Assembly: GCA_012932295.1 (NCBI GenBank)
Contig: JAAONU010000020.1
Coordinates: forward strand, 1-64,000
Reading direction: 5' to 3'
Length of the DNA: 64,000 bases
Source of the DNA: Cyclina sinensis
Taxonomy: Eukaryota; Mollusca; Bivalvia; Venerida; Veneridae
Positions 1 to 12,720 of this stretch are shown here, in pieces. Below the pieces are notes generated by a model that saw only the letters and a program-made list of their open reading frames with translations, was not told where the DNA came from and searched no databases. Positions within the stretch are counted from its first letter, which is position 1. The number at the start of each line of letters is the position of its first letter. Both the position numbers and the translations under genes were made by a program.

Positions 1-1537
1 ATGATATAATTTATGCGTTTTCCAAAATAACTATTTACCGAGGAGGAAAAGAAAAACAGATGATGAAAGGCAACGAAACAGTCCAAGATACCCTTAACAT
101 GTATTTATTGCATACAGAACATCAGACGTACCAGATAGTCAAACTTCTAACATATATTGAAAGGTATACATGTTTAATCCCATTAATGCATAATCTATTA
201 AATCACAATACAGTTCCTTACAACAATATTTACTTAAACAGATTAACATCGGTTGTATGCATATGTCTTTTAGGCGATCGGGTTTCTAGCATGTGAATTG
301 CGATGAACATTACACCAATGCGCACACCGAATACAATGTTGTCATCTCAATCAAGTCGTAGGGTAAACTGTAAGACCGAGGCACTAATTTAAAAGTAGAC
401 AGTAGGCAGAATTGTCTGTTTAGTATACAAGTCAAACTTTCATTTTTTAAACGTAAAGTTAGCAATTGCCTTTTTCAAGGAAATTTTAAATAAATACAAT
501 AGTTATGGTGATAATAATTGTTAAAATTCACTAAATTCTAGTGACACTGAAACTTTGTAACTGTTTGTTTCTATCATTTCTGAGATTCAGGACATGTTGA
601 CAGTTTTAACAACAAATATGACTACAGTAAACCATTTTAGTATGACATGTATCAGCGAACCTATTTTTTTTTTTCGTTTTTTGTTTTTTTAAGTAAAGTT
701 AAGTAAAATTCTGCTGAGCGAACCAATTTGGCTTGATAAAAAATAGTGCATAATCATTTTCTTGATACTACGGAAGCGTATTATTGCCACAATGACACTT
801 ATTTATTTCATTTTAATCTGTAAAATTTATACTTTAAACTGTACATTTTATACATTAATGTGTAAATTTTAAAACAGATTTTGAATGTAATTGGAGAAAA
901 TAACTTCAAATTCCTTGAGTAAGTTGCTATGTCAATTCGGTTAAAACACCAAAAGAAAATATTAAATTGTTGTGGTAGCAGTCCTTATATGGTCCTGTAA
1001 CCATTTCTGCTACTTCTGCATCGTTTAAGGTGGGATTCTTCTATAGCATTTAAAAAAGATTAAAAAAGAATTAAAATGTTAGAAGTGTCATTAAATGACA
1101 GCGAATTGTTAACTATAACAGAACAACAATGTAGTTGTCTTCTCCTAGATATTATCCATCGATGTACGTTATATGACATTTATTTATTTTCATTTTTATT
1201 TATTGATTGATTTATTTATTGATTGATTGATTGCTTGATTTATTCATTTATTTATTTATTTATTTATTTTGATAATTATGTTAAGGTCTTTGTTTCGTAA
1301 TGAAAGTGCCTTCTGTCCTAAGAATTATGTGTTAGATGATATTTGTTTCTAAATATGTTAACTTCAGGTTGCAAGTGTTTGTGTAACAGTATTTTTGTAA
1401 AAGAAAAACAAACTGTTTGACCACACACATTACTCAAAAACATTTAGCTAGATTTCTGTCAAAAGAACGTGTATTAGTTTTGGCTTCATGTTTGGTAATT
1501 TAACCGTTAAAAGTGTAAAACATTGAAAATTCTTATA
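1..1537 (+). repeat. Paralogous block, copy 1 (second copy at 42.66-44.31 kb)
   Basis: Two stretches, about 1-320 and 865-1537, align in the same orientation with about 42663-43275 and 43784-44313. Shared landmarks include cagatgatgaaaggcaacg, gcatatgtctttta and gtggtagcagtccttatatg. The middle part (about 320-865) does not align. No intact reading frame is conserved between the copies: the 78-codon frame at 60-296 is disrupted in copy 2, so I do not call it a gene. This copy lacks the hAT-like insertion carried by copy 2 and so preserves the empty site. Confidence 0.8.
1195..1270. repeat. Tetranucleotide (TTTA/TTGA)n microsatellite
   Basis: Degenerate run of TTTATTTATTGATTGATT units ending in pure TTTA repeats. 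Confidence 0.85.
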
Positions 1538-1540
1538 CGC

Positions 1541-2084
1541 AATACATTTTCCTCTTTTGGATATTTGTGGCCGGACATTTCATTTAAGACTTAATAAAGC
1601 TTATCATTTTCTAAAACTTAAGAAGGAAATCGTTCAGAAAAGATTCTGAACGTCTACTGTGTCTGACTTTGCACGTCTGATATACCTCACATTTTCTCTG
1701 TATTTAAACAGTGTGTTTAGATTCTTGGAATATTTAAATTTACGAAAAAAATATATATGCCGTATAGAGATGAAATATTACATACAATTTACGTGGTGAT
1801 AATACGAAAAGCATATTGTTTCTTTAACACTGAACTCACTGCAAAAAAAGCAGAGATACAGAAGGGAAGTGGCAAGCAACATCTCAGAAACAATCAGGAA
1901 CCTAACATGAATTTTATATGAGAGTTCATTTTGTCCGAAATAGAAGGCTACAGTGGCAAACTAATTAAAATAATTTTCTTGAAAAGAGCCTTTTTACCAG
2001 GAAAATAATGCAAAATTATCCCAGTTCAAAAATCCTGAAGCTGTTGGAGGCTATTTCCATGGAAACGGAGGGAAATTGGGGGAA
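1541..2084. other. No recognisable feature
   Basis: AT-rich sequence with no coding signal or internal repeat that I could recognise. Confidence 0.5.
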
Positions 2085-2490
2085 AAACATTTAAGTTTTA
2101 ATTCAAATATGAAGTTGTTTTATACAAGTATCATACTATTGTTAAATTTATTACTATGCGTGCCAAAATTGTTCATTACAGAGAATTCATGATAGATAAA
2201 AAAAAAATATTAAAAGAAACTTTTTAGTCGACGTAGTCACTTTTCAGACAGGAATCTCGTTAAACAAAATAAATAGCTATAACATTAGCAAGACATTTCT
2301 GAAACCTCTGTTTAATATAAACAATGCGTGCTTAATTACATCTCATTTTTAAAAAGAAGAAAGAGATAAAATCAGTTAACGTCAGTCACGTTTAAAAAGT
2401 TCACATTTCCTGTGAAATAAAATAACTCATTATTACGTCACGTAGCAAGTACACGCTTTAAAACACATTCTTTTCTGCAACAAGAGGATT
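2085..2490 (+). repeat. Dispersed block with a second copy at 24.09-24.43 kb
   Basis: Aligns in direct orientation with about 24087-24425. Shared landmarks are tgccaaaattgttc versus tgccaaaatcgttt, tttagtcgacgtagtcac versus tttaatcgacgttgtcat, and near the end acacattcttttctgcaac in both. No protein is conserved between the copies. Confidence 0.75.
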
Positions 2491-2499
2491 TAGGCTGGC

Positions 2500-3640
2500 A
2501 ACCTCTTCCAACTCTCATAAGCCTCAGTTACCTTGACCTTAACCCAATGAACTCAAATTCCACCTAAGAGCAGAAGTTCATGCAAGAAACTTATATACCA
2601 AGTATCAACGTTATTCATTTGGCCAATAAACGGAGCCTCTATATGGTAAAGTAGAGCAATCAATGGTGACCTCAAAATTGACCTGGTGACCTCAAAAACA
2701 TATCTTAGGGTGAAGATCCGTGTACAAAACAAGCATATCAAATATTTAAGATATTGGTTAAAAATGAGTTTTTAATAAGTAGAAAAATCTATCTTACCCC
2801 AGTGACCTCCACCCTGCCCAAGGATGGTGTACTTGCAAGTCAACTACATATATCTTATATACAATAAAAGTTATTGGTCAACTAAGGCCTTGAGGTTTCT
2901 CCTTTTTTCTATAAAAGTTTAGAAAAAACCCGGTAACCTAAAGGGTGGAGGAAATTTCAACCCTAAGGTCATTATTTGATACACTTGGTAGAGGTCTACT
3001 AGGCCGCAATGTATATCAGACATCTAAACTCAAGACTTTGTGGTTTCTGACTTTTTTCATATGCAAGTCTATACAAAAATGTCTATTTTAGCCATCTGTT
3101 GTTCCTTAACTCAGGAGCCAATGACTGGATTTGGCAAAATCAAGAAAGGAACCAAAATCTACTGCTTGCTAACGCTTTGTATCATTTGGATGAAATAAAC
3201 ATAAAACATTAACAATGCAGACAAGAAAATATATGCTTGTTATGTCCTTATCGGGGCGGGAGGGTCGGGGGGGGGGGGGGCGGGGTAGGGTACTCTATCA
3301 TGCAGGTTGTTTCAAGAAAGGAACCAAGACCAACAGTTATATGCATGTTTGGTTCAAAAAATCATAACAAAAAATAGAAATTCCTCTGTGCGGACAAAGA
3401 ATAATATGCCTGTTTTATGGCATTTCAGGGGTCATAACTTCGCAATGCATGATGAGACCAGGTATCTTTAAGTAAAGTTCTACTGGTACAAGCTTTGATT
3501 AAATCAAATAAATAATAAACTTCTATTGTGCAGACAACAAATTGTTGATGGACGGACGCATGCACGCACAAACGACGAACGACGGACATCAGTTGGTCAC
3601 AAAAGCACACTATGAAAACAAAGTTGTCAGGAAATCTAAA
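2500..3640 (+). repeat. Degenerate dispersed bivalve-type repeat
   Basis: Contains repeated ggtgacctca segments and phrases such as caagactttgtggtttctgac that recur in the repeat at 7.8-10.8 kb. It finishes with a GGACGG-rich tail (3549-3600) followed by a ggtcacaaa motif, the same kind of ending as the copy near 10760-10800. A G-rich run of 14 G's lies near 3268-3281. It looks old and non-coding. Confidence 0.6.
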
Positions 3641-3789
3641 GCAATACTTATCTTATTACAGCTAAAAACACACATTCGCGACATTGCAATATATAATTGG
3701 TATGAACAATGTTTTTTTCTCAATATACGGCCAATTATTATGTTGGTATCATTTGAAATTTAATAGACTCTTTATGTAATATGAAGCTT

Positions 3790-4140
3790 ATAATTTGACG
3801 TTAAGGCCAATAATATTTCAGATTTGTCTTACAGCGCTCACAGAATCTGCTGCGCTTCCTGGACACAAAGGAGTGTCATACTTGCTGCGCTTTCATGTCT
3901 CAAATACGCTTCTTACATTTACTAAGCTTTTGTCACTTTCTCATCTTAGAATTATTAAGCTTCAAAGAATAAATAAGCTTCTTAGATTAACTGCGCATCC
4001 TAGTTTAACGGTGATTTTGGATTTGTAACGCTTCCAGGACATGCTCTGCTTCTTTGACTTATTCCTTGACTTATTAGATTGATTGCGCATCTAAGGCTTG
4101 AGACACTTCTAAGTCTTACTGCGCTTCTTAGAATTCCTTC
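3790..4140. repeat. Degenerate minisatellite with TTACTGCGCTTCTTAGA-like units
   Basis: Units of about 20-25 bp related to cttctTAGACTTACTGCGc occur irregularly. The same family reappears at 5260-5590, so it brackets the ~187-bp array between them. Confidence 0.65.
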
Positions 4141-5240
4141 TTCGAATAAGGAATAAGGAACCAATTCCTTATTCCTGTATTCAAACAATAAATAGGGAAC
4201 TAAGTCCTGATTTCTTATTTAAATCTGAATAATGTACAGCAGAATAAGTATTTATATATAATATATATAAAAGCATGGTTGATCAGCAACCAAAAACCAC
4301 CATGAAAACACTGAAAAAGGAACTGAAGATACAACAACTGCAATATTTTTTATAAGCCTGCATTATAATTATGATTTAAGGATCAATCATCAAAATCATT
4401 GCATAAAACACCTGCATCTAAACATGTAGAACAAATGTTCAAGTTGACTAAGGAATAAGGAACCAGTTCCTTTTTCCTTATTCAACTCTGAATAAGGAAC
4501 AGAAGAAGATACACAAAGAAATACATCAGTTGCAATTATTTGTAATAAATCTGCATTAGAATTGCAAGGATTAATCACGAAAGTCATTGCATAAAGCATC
4601 TGCATCAAAATATTTTGAAAACATGTTCAAGTCTAATAAGGAATAACGAACTAGTTTCTTGTTCCATATTCAAATCCGACAAAGGAACAGAAGAAGATAC
4701 GAAAACAAAGATAGAAATTGCAATTATTTCTGACAAATCTGCAATAGAATTGCAATAATCAAACATCGAAATCATAGCATAAAGCATCGGCATATTTTGA
4801 AAGAAATATTTTCAAGTCGAATAAGGAATAACGAACCAGTTCCTTATTCCTTATTCAACTCCGAATAAGAAAAAAATAGCAGTTGCAATTATTTCTTCTA
4901 AATCTGCGTTAGAATTACAAGGACCAATCATCAAAATCATTGCATAAAGCATTTGCATCAAAATATTTTGAAAAAATGTTCAAGTCTAATAAAGAATAAG
5001 GAACTAGTTCCTTATTCCTTATTCAACGCCGAATAAGAAACAGAAGAAGATACGTAAAGAATGACAGCAGTTGCAAATATTTCTCAAAAACCTGCATTAG
5101 TATTGCAAAAATCAATTATCAAAATCATTCCATAAAGAATCTGCATCAAAACATTTTGAAAACAAAATGCTCAAGTCGAATAAGGAATAAGAAAACAGTC
5201 CCTTATTCCTTATTCAACTCCGAATAAGGAACAGAAGAAG
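4140..5240. repeat. Tandem array of ~187-bp units, each with a palindrome
   Basis: Repeat starts (AAGGAATAAGGAAC-like) fall near 4150, 4451, 4638, 4824, 4991 and 5181, spaced 187, 186, 167 and 190 bp over the regular part. Each start is a near-perfect palindrome, AAGGAATAAGGAAC/AGTTCCTTATTCCTT, followed by cagaagaagatacg, gcagttgcaattatttct and aaaatcattgcataaagcat blocks. Minus-strand frames of 62-70 codons cross the units but are by-products of the repeat. Confidence 0.85.
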
Positions 5241-5259
5241 ATACGCAAAAATATACAGA

Positions 5260-5590
5260 ACTTACCGCGCTATTGAAGCTTTAGCTTTTATCTTCTTTGA
5301 TTAATTGTGTTTTTGTCTTTTTGCGTTTCTAAGACTTATTCCGCTTCTTATACTTGTTTTGCTTGTTAGACTTACTGCGCTTCTCAGACTTACCAAAACT
5401 GTTATAACTACAGCGCTTCTCTAACGTTCTGCTTTTCTCAAACTTATTCCGCTGCCTAGACATATTCCGCTTATAAGATCTATTCCGCGCCTTTTACTTA
5501 CTGCGCTTCTTAGACTTACTGCGCCTCACTGATATTCTCCGCTTATTTAACTAATGCCGCTAATTACACTTTTTCCGCTTTTTAAATCAT
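5260..5590. repeat. Second block of the TTACTGCGCTTCTTAGA-like minisatellite
   Basis: Many degenerate units such as cttattccgcttctta, ttactgcgcttctcagac and ttactgcgcttcttagac. Same family as 3790-4140. Confidence 0.7.
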
Positions 5591-5870
5591 TGTGGGTGTA
5601 GAAGGTGCGGACTATGATTGGCGATCGCTACCCCTTTCACTATTAAAAATGTAAGTTTAAAAAAAGGGTTTGTTGAGATGAGAAAAACACAAACAACGAA
5701 AACAACAACAGAAAACAAATGTTTCACCTTTCTCACCTTTTAACATATGTGCCTAGTGTACACAATTTTTATAACAGGCGATTAGTTGTATGCAATTACA
5801 GCATTGATAAAGAAAAATCTTGCAACTAGGACCAAACCTTAACTTCATGATTTTTCTCGATTTAAAAACA
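5588..5870 (+). repeat. Dispersed block, copy at 40.61-40.86 kb
   Basis: Begins gtgtagaaggtgcgg and gcgatcgctac, then cctagtgtacacaatttt. It aligns in direct orientation with cgtagaaggtgcgg, acgatcgctac and cctagtgcacacaatttt at 40607-40860. No coding signal. Confidence 0.7.
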
Positions 5871-6291
5871 AATTAATCGAAACAGAAATATATATTTGTT
5901 TATTTTCCAGTAGCTTGTTTAAGTTGCATTTTACATGGAATATACAAGGAAAGAAAATGTCAAGCGTCTTTAATACGGTGTTCTTTTATTCATTTATTTA
6001 TTTTACCTCTCTTGGTAAACATGAAATATTAATTCTACTCGTTATTTCTGCGTTCCCGGGGGTAGCTAAGCATATTTCAAACATACAAACGCTTGGAAGC
6101 AGATGCTCATAAGGAAATTGAGCGACTAGAAACGGAGATCCCTGAAGCAAAAAAAGTAACATAAGACAAGTTAGAAAAGTTAATTTGTTGCTAGTTTTTC
6201 ATAAAAGCAAATCAAAGAAAATAATGAGACGTCATACCTTGGTGGTACAAAGGTGACATGTACAACTCCTTTTTGAATTGATCTTCTCTTT
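5871..6291. other. No recognisable feature
   Basis: A 65-codon plus-strand frame (5915-6112) is present, but it has no recognisable motif and no splice context, so it is not called. Confidence 0.4.
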
Positions 6292-6565
6292 TTTTATCAC
6301 GTTCCACGAGGGAACGACTAAGTATGTCCTGATAACGAGTTACTAAGTCGTGGGGACGAGATAAAAAAGAGAAGTGCAAATCTGAAGTAATGTATTGCAT
6401 TTGAAAGAAAAGAGAAGCACAATAAAAAAGAAACGTGATCTATAAAAAACAAAAACCGAGCATGTTAGCTATGTCGGGGGAACGACTTACTAACTCGTTA
6501 AAACGAGTAAGCTTTGTCGACGGAACGACATTACTATCTCGTTTCCACGAGTTAGTCAGCCAATC
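6292..6565. repeat. Degenerate AACGAGTTAGTAAGTCGTT minisatellite
   Basis: Repeated imperfect palindromic units such as gaacgactaagtatgtcc, acgagttactaagtcgt and ggaacgacttactaactcg lie between gcatgttagctatg and gtaacatgcttactg. Confidence 0.6.
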
Positions 6566-6886
6566 AACTGTTGCGTAACATGCTTACTGTAGTTAATACT
6601 TTTACTAAGATTTTATAAGTTCACGGTATTTAATCCGTCTGGACTGACTTGGATATTTTTTTTCCGTTGCTGAACTGATTCGGAGTTTTCAGCACCGGAA
6701 TGACATAGGCAAACATGGAATACACGTCTGATGAACAACAAAAAATTAGACATAAAAATAATATGAAAGTTCTTTATGGAAATATCTAAATATATTTTTG
6801 TTTCTGTCGGCCATGAAAAAAAAAAAACAGCTCTGCATTTAATAAACAGTGACTGCATAACCTCAGACTTCTGATTTTTTTAGGAC
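6566..6886. other. No recognisable feature
   Basis: An 81-codon minus-strand frame spans 6613-6858 but has no recognisable domain. Confidence 0.4.
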
Positions 6887-8650
6887 GCCATTCTCTTTAT
6901 AACGACGTTAATGTCTAATGGGTCGCTTTGTCGCGCTGCGCGAAATAATCCCTACAAAATAATAACTTTAGTGTATAAACCTCTGGATTAGGTTAATATT
7001 GTCAGACTAAACGAACGTAACAGCTAAAGAAATGGCATGTCGTAAGTAAAGCTATTTACAAAGATGGATGTATTTAAGCATTTTTAGAAATCTATAAGAT
7101 ATAGTTTATACAGAGTATGAAATATAATGTGGTGATATTTTAACATAATACATAATATAATATTTTGTTTAAATCAATACAAAGAGGTAACTTACCCAAA
7201 AATTCTGAAAAAAGAAAGAAATAAGAACAGATAAATTAATCAGATAACTAAATTTCGCCAGTCTAGCATTCACAGAAATCTGAATATTTTCGACCATAAC
7301 ATCAGTATGGACAGAACTGTGTTTTCTAAAAAAAACGTATAATTATACATACATGCATAATGAATAAATATGTCATTTAAATCCATGCAATGTCAACCTT
7401 TGTCCTCGGGTATTTGTTTCTTGTTTTAAAAGAAATAAGCTGAACTGAACTTGTGAAATAAAATCAACCTAGATTGTTGTTTAATAAGTAACCAAACTAC
7501 ATTAAAACATTAATAATCAATGTCTAAAGAAGTAAAGTACTATGCATCTCATAAAGCAAACATGTGCCCTTTAACATAAGGCAATACGAACATCGCTTCT
7601 ATCAGCAAAAAAGAAAGACAATAAACGGTAACACTAAGGTCGAAAATGTAAATTTATTTAAAAGTATATATTCAAAATGCAAATGAATCAGGTAATTAAG
7701 AACGTTAAGCAAGTTAAGTAAGAAAACAATCATAATTATATTAAAACGTTAATTTATTTCTTAAACAAGAGAGCCATGATGGCCCTGGATCGCTTACCTG
7801 AGTACTTTGGCTGTAGGTTTGCTGTTAAGCAGTATTTCATTTTTAATTGAAAATATGCAAGTGCCTACAAACCAAATATGTAAAATATCAGTCAATAAAT
7901 AAAGGCTCTATGACAGGAGTAGAAATATCTATTATAAGCTATGGTGACCTTGACCTTGACCTTGACCCAGTGACCTCAAACCCTACCCATGGGTAGACGT
8001 CCATGCAAGGAACCTATATACTGAATATTAAAGATATTGGTCTATAAATGAAGGCTCTATAAGGTACAGTAGATAAATCTATTTTTAGCGTCCGTGACCT
8101 TTAACCTAATCTAATAATTTCAAAAAGCTTGATAAAGCTTGCTTCATGCCAAATTTTAAAATTCTAGGCCTTGTGGTTTCAGACAAGAAGATTTTAAAAG
8201 ATTTTCTTCTATACTGCTATTTAAAACTTGTGACCCCTCGGGCGGGGGGCCAATAATGACCCCATGGACATTTGTCAAACAAACTAGATAGAGGTCCACT
8301 AGACAATGCTGCATACCAAATATCTAAGCTGTAGGCAGTGAGGTTTCCAGTAAGAAGAGTTTTAAAGATTGCCTTTTTTACGTATTAAGGGCCCCCGGGG
8401 CGGGGCCAATTTTGACCCCGAGGCCAACATATAAACATTTCTGTTAAAGGTTTTTAAACACAATACTCCACACCAAATATCTAAGGTCTAGTCTTATTAG
8501 TTTCGGAAAAAAGTGATTTTTCAAGTTTTTCCTATATAGCTATACGTACACCAAGAGAACCCTAGGGCGTGGCCAATTTTGACCCAGGGGACATAATTTG
8601 AACAAACTTGGTAGACATCTACTAGACAATGCTACATACCAAATATCTAA
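6887..8650 (+). repeat. 1,764-bp direct tandem duplication, unit 1
   Basis: Begins gccattctctttataacgac at 6887; the same string begins unit 2 at 8651, an offset of exactly 1,764 bp. The two units stay collinear with only scattered substitutions and short indels. The unit joins about 880 bp of AT-rich sequence to the 5' part of a dispersed repeat that starts near 7768 with acaagagagccatgatggcc. Unit 1 cuts that repeat off at the phrase caaatatctaag. Confidence 0.92.
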
Positions 8651-10403
8651 GCCATTCTCTTTATAACGACGTTAATGTCTAATGGGTCGCTTTGTCGCGC
8701 TGCGCGAAATAATCCCTACAAAATAATAACTTTAGTGTATAAACCTCTGGATTAGGTTAATATTGTTAGACTAAACGAACGTAATAGCTAAAGAAATGGC
8801 ATGTCGTAAGTGAAGCTATTTACAAAGATGGATGTTTTTAAGCATTTTTAGAAATCTATAAGATATAGTTTATACAGAGTATGAAATATAATGTGGTGAT
8901 ATTTTAACATAATACATAATATAATATTTTGTTTAAATCAATACAAAGAGGTAACTTACCCAAAAATTCTGAAAAAAATGAAAGAAATAAGAACAGATAA
9001 ATTAATCAGATAACTAAATTTCGCTAGTCTAGCATTCAAAGAAATCTGAATATTTTCGACCATAACATCAGTATGGACAGAACTGTGTTTTCTAAAAAAA
9101 ACGTATAATTATACATACATGCATAATGAATAAATATGTCTTTTCAATCGATGCAATGTCAACCTTTGTCCTCGGGTATTTGTTTTTTGTTTTAAAAGAA
9201 ATAAGCTGAACTGAACTTGTGAAATAAAATCAACCTAGATTGTTGTTTAATAAGTAACCAAACAACATTAAAACATTAATAATCAATGTCTAAAGAAGTA
9301 AAGTACTATGCATCTCATAAAGCAAACATGTGCCCTTTAACATAAGGTAATACGAACATCGCTTCTATCAGCAAAAAAGAAAGACAATAAACGGTAACAC
9401 TAAGGTCGAAAATGTAAATTTATTTAAAAGTATATATTCAAAATGCAAATGAATCAGGTAATTAAGGACGTTAAGCAAGTTAAGTAAGAAAACAATCATA
9501 ATTATATTAAAACGTTAATTTATTTCTTAAACAAGAGGGCCATGATGGCCCTGGATCGCTCATCTGAGTACTTTGGCTGTAGGTTTGCTGTTAAGCAGTA
9601 TTTCATTTTTAATTGAAAATATGCAAGTGCCTACACACCAAATATGTAAAGTATCAGTCAATAAATAAAGGCTCTATGACAGAAAGTAGAAATATCTATT
9701 ATAAGCTATGGTGACCTTGACCCAGTGGCCTCAAACCCTACCCATGGGTAGACGTCCATGCAAGGAACCTACATACTGAATATTAAAGATATTGGTCTAT
9801 AAATGAAGGCTCTATGAGGTACAGTAGATAAATCTATTTTTAGCCTCCGTGACCTTTAACCTAATCATATAATCTGAAAAAGCTTGATAAAGCTTGCTCC
9901 ATGCCAAATTTTAAAATTCTAGGCCTTGTGGTTTCAGACAAGAAGATTTTAAAAGATTTTCTTCTATACTGCTATTTAAAACTTGTGACCCCTCGGGCGG
10001 GGCCAGTAATGACCACATGGACATTTATCAAACAAGCTAGGTAGAGGTCCACTAGACAATGCTGCATACCAAATATCTAAGCTGTAGGCATTGAGGTTTC
10101 CAGTAAGAAGATTTTTAAAGATTGCCTTTTTTACGCATTAAGGGCCCCCGGGGCGGGGCCAATTTTGACCCCGGGGCCAACATATACACATTTCTGTTAA
10201 ACGTTTTTAAACACAATACTCCACACTAAATATCCAAGGTCTAGTCCTATTAGTTTCGGGAAAAAAGTGATTTTTCATGTTTTTCCTATATAACTATACG
10301 TAAACAAAGAGAACCCTAGGGCGTGGCCAATTTTGACCCAAGGGACATAATTTGAACAAACTTGGTAGACATCCACAAGACAATGCTACATATCAAATAT
10401 CTA
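8651..10403 (+). repeat. 1,764-bp direct tandem duplication, unit 2
   Basis: Second copy of the preceding unit. The breakpoint lies in the short phrase atatctaag, where unit 1 jumps back to gccattctc and unit 2 reads on into the rest of the dispersed repeat. Differences from unit 1 include a missing second ccttgacc repeat (near 9715) and single substitutions, so the duplication is recent but not brand new. Confidence 0.9.
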
Positions 10404-10815
10404 AGCTATAGGCATTGTGGTTTCTGAGAAGAAGATTTTTAAAGATTTCCTATATAAGCCTATGTAAAATAAATTGACCTCCGGGGTATGACCACATTTA
10501 ACGCCAGGGCCATAATTTGAACAAACTTGATAGAAGTCTACTAGACAATGCTACATACCAAATCTTAAGGCTCAGGGCCTTGAGGTTTCAGACAAAAATA
10601 TTTTCAAAGTTTTTCCTTTAAGTTGCCATAGCAACCAGAGTTCTTTCTGGAATTGAATTCTTTGAACAACTTTGGTATAGCTTCAGGCAATGAACATCCA
10701 AGGCAAGTTTCATTGTTTTGGCCCAGAGCTTTCAGAGGAGATGTCGTTTGAATGAAATTGTTGACGGACGACGGACAAAGACCGGTCACAATAGCCTAAT
10801 AGAGCTAAAAAAAGC
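9531..10815 (+). repeat. Full-length dispersed bivalve-type repeat
   Basis: Opens acaagagggccatgatggcc and runs through five or six degenerate internal segments, each containing gacaatgctacatac-caaatatctaag-ctaggccttgtggtttc-type text. It ends in a GACGGACGACGGAC tail and ggtcacaatagcctaatag. It is non-coding in all frames, and its internal segments are about 170 bp. Confidence 0.75.
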
Positions 10816-11540
10816 TATTTAAAATATTGTTTTATGTATATTTTATCGGAGTGAAAAATGGTATGAGAGAAGATCTATTGGAACCATTTCACGGGTGCGA
10901 AGAACGTGCACAATTTTAGGTTTCATATCCAAACGAGAGTCAATAATTTATTCACAACTAGAAGTATGTGTATCGTTCCAAATCCACCAACCCGAATACA
11001 CCTAACTGTATTTTGCGATCCATAAAGAAACATCCTAGAAATTTTGGAAAGCTCAGGCGAATTTTTTCAAGTCTCTGATTCATTTGGCAGTTTTAAATCA
11101 AATAACATTATAATTTATGGACGTTTGTTCATAATAAAATTGTTATCCAAAATCTTCTTTCTCAATATTAAAAATGTCAGGTATCGACTGCATATGTATA
11201 TGTAAAAGTTACACAAGAACAACAATGTCAGTCGTATGTACAGTGAATGACGTCATTCACGTACTGACAGTAGGTAACTCTTTGCTATACTTATTATGAA
11301 ACTACAAAAACATCACAATACGGCAGTGGTTTAGTTTAATATTTGTTTTTTCTGTGAATATTTGCTGGAATTTTTGAAATAACAACAAGCGGTGTCAAGT
11401 TTTTGGCTGGCAGGTGTAAAAAGAAGACATGCACTTCATATAATCAGTGTTGTTCTCCAGAAGTCCAGCTGATAAGCCATCGATTTATCTATCGATCAGG
11501 GTTGTTATATTAATTAATTTTATAAAGGAGATAATTAAAA
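10816..11540. other. No recognisable feature
   Basis: AT-rich unique-looking sequence; no splice-flanked frame found. Confidence 0.45.
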
Positions 11541-12720
11541 AAAAACTAAATGTAACAAAGTGATGGTTAACACTGCACTTGCCCTGATTGGTCTTCATAC
11601 CTGTGTGAAGTTTTTGTTCAATTTTCTCTAAATTTAATATTTTTCAAGTTATTGTCCTAAAAACATTATTCGATATTATGAAGGAAAGAAATTGAAAACT
11701 AAGTAATGCATTTTTTTTTCTATTGTTTTTATTTTTTTTATTTAATTGGCATTTCCACTCACAAGTCTCTATTACTGTGTGAAGATACAATGAGATATCA
11801 TTGATACTTTAGAATTTTTTGTATTCCAGACAAGCATTATTTAACTTTTGTAATTATGATTAAGGGAGATAAATAAAACAAATAAAACAAATAAGCAAGG
11901 TAGAATTAAGGTTCATAGACACTGCGTCTCCTCTCAATGTTCTCTATCACCGTGTGAAGATTTGATAAAATTCCATAATAGTTTTGAAGTTATTCTTCGG
12001 ACAAGCATAATTAAGTACCATAAATGGAGATAATTCAAAAAGTAAGTAATGTAGGGTTCGGGTTCGTTGACAATGCACTTCCTCTCACTAGTCTCTATAA
12101 CTGTGTGGAGTTTCAATGAGATATCATTGATAGTTAAGAAGTTGTACTCCGCACAAGCATTATTAAACATTTTAAGTATCATTAAGGGAGATAATAATGA
12201 AAAAATAAGCAAGGAAGACATATGGCTATTAAACAGTGAAATTTCACTCACTAGTATCTATGACTGTGTGAAGTTTTAATCAAATTCCTTCATACCTTTC
12301 AAATTAATATCCGGAGAAGCATTATAAAGTATTATAAAGACAGATAATTCAAACTAAGTAAATGAGAGTTATAGTTCTTTAAAACTGCACTTCCATTGAC
12401 TAGACTCTATAACTGTGTGAAGTTTCAATGAGATATCATGGACAATTTAGGAGTTATGTTACAGACAAGAATTTTTTACATAAGGGAGATAATTAAAAAA
12501 AATATGCAAGTAAAAAAATGTTTCTCAGACACAATACTTTCCTTCACTGGTCTCTTATCAATGTGTTAAGTTACAAGCAAATTTCTTTAATATTGTTCAA
12601 GTCATTCTCCAGACTATAGCGTGACATTTTAAGTATCATTAAGGGAGATAGTTCAAAAATTAAGCAAGGTAGACATATGGTTATTGAACAGCACACTTTC
12701 ACTCAATCATATGAAATAAT
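11541..12720 (+). repeat. Tandem array of ~155-bp units, seven copies
   Basis: The landmark ctctataactgtgtgaagttt recurs near 11590, 11765, 11943, 12092, 12250, 12405 and 12545, each followed by an agggagataattaa-like phrase. Alternate units share caatgagatatcattga (near 11789, 12115, 12422), which suggests a dimeric super-unit of about 310-330 bp. Related degenerate units occur at 47.4-47.9 kb. Frames of 70-105 codons in the array are incidental. Confidence 0.8.

Noticed and set aside
4140..5240. CRISPR-like array (regular palindromic repeats)
   Set aside because: Whole ~187-bp units repeat, there are no unique spacers, and the genome is eukaryotic.
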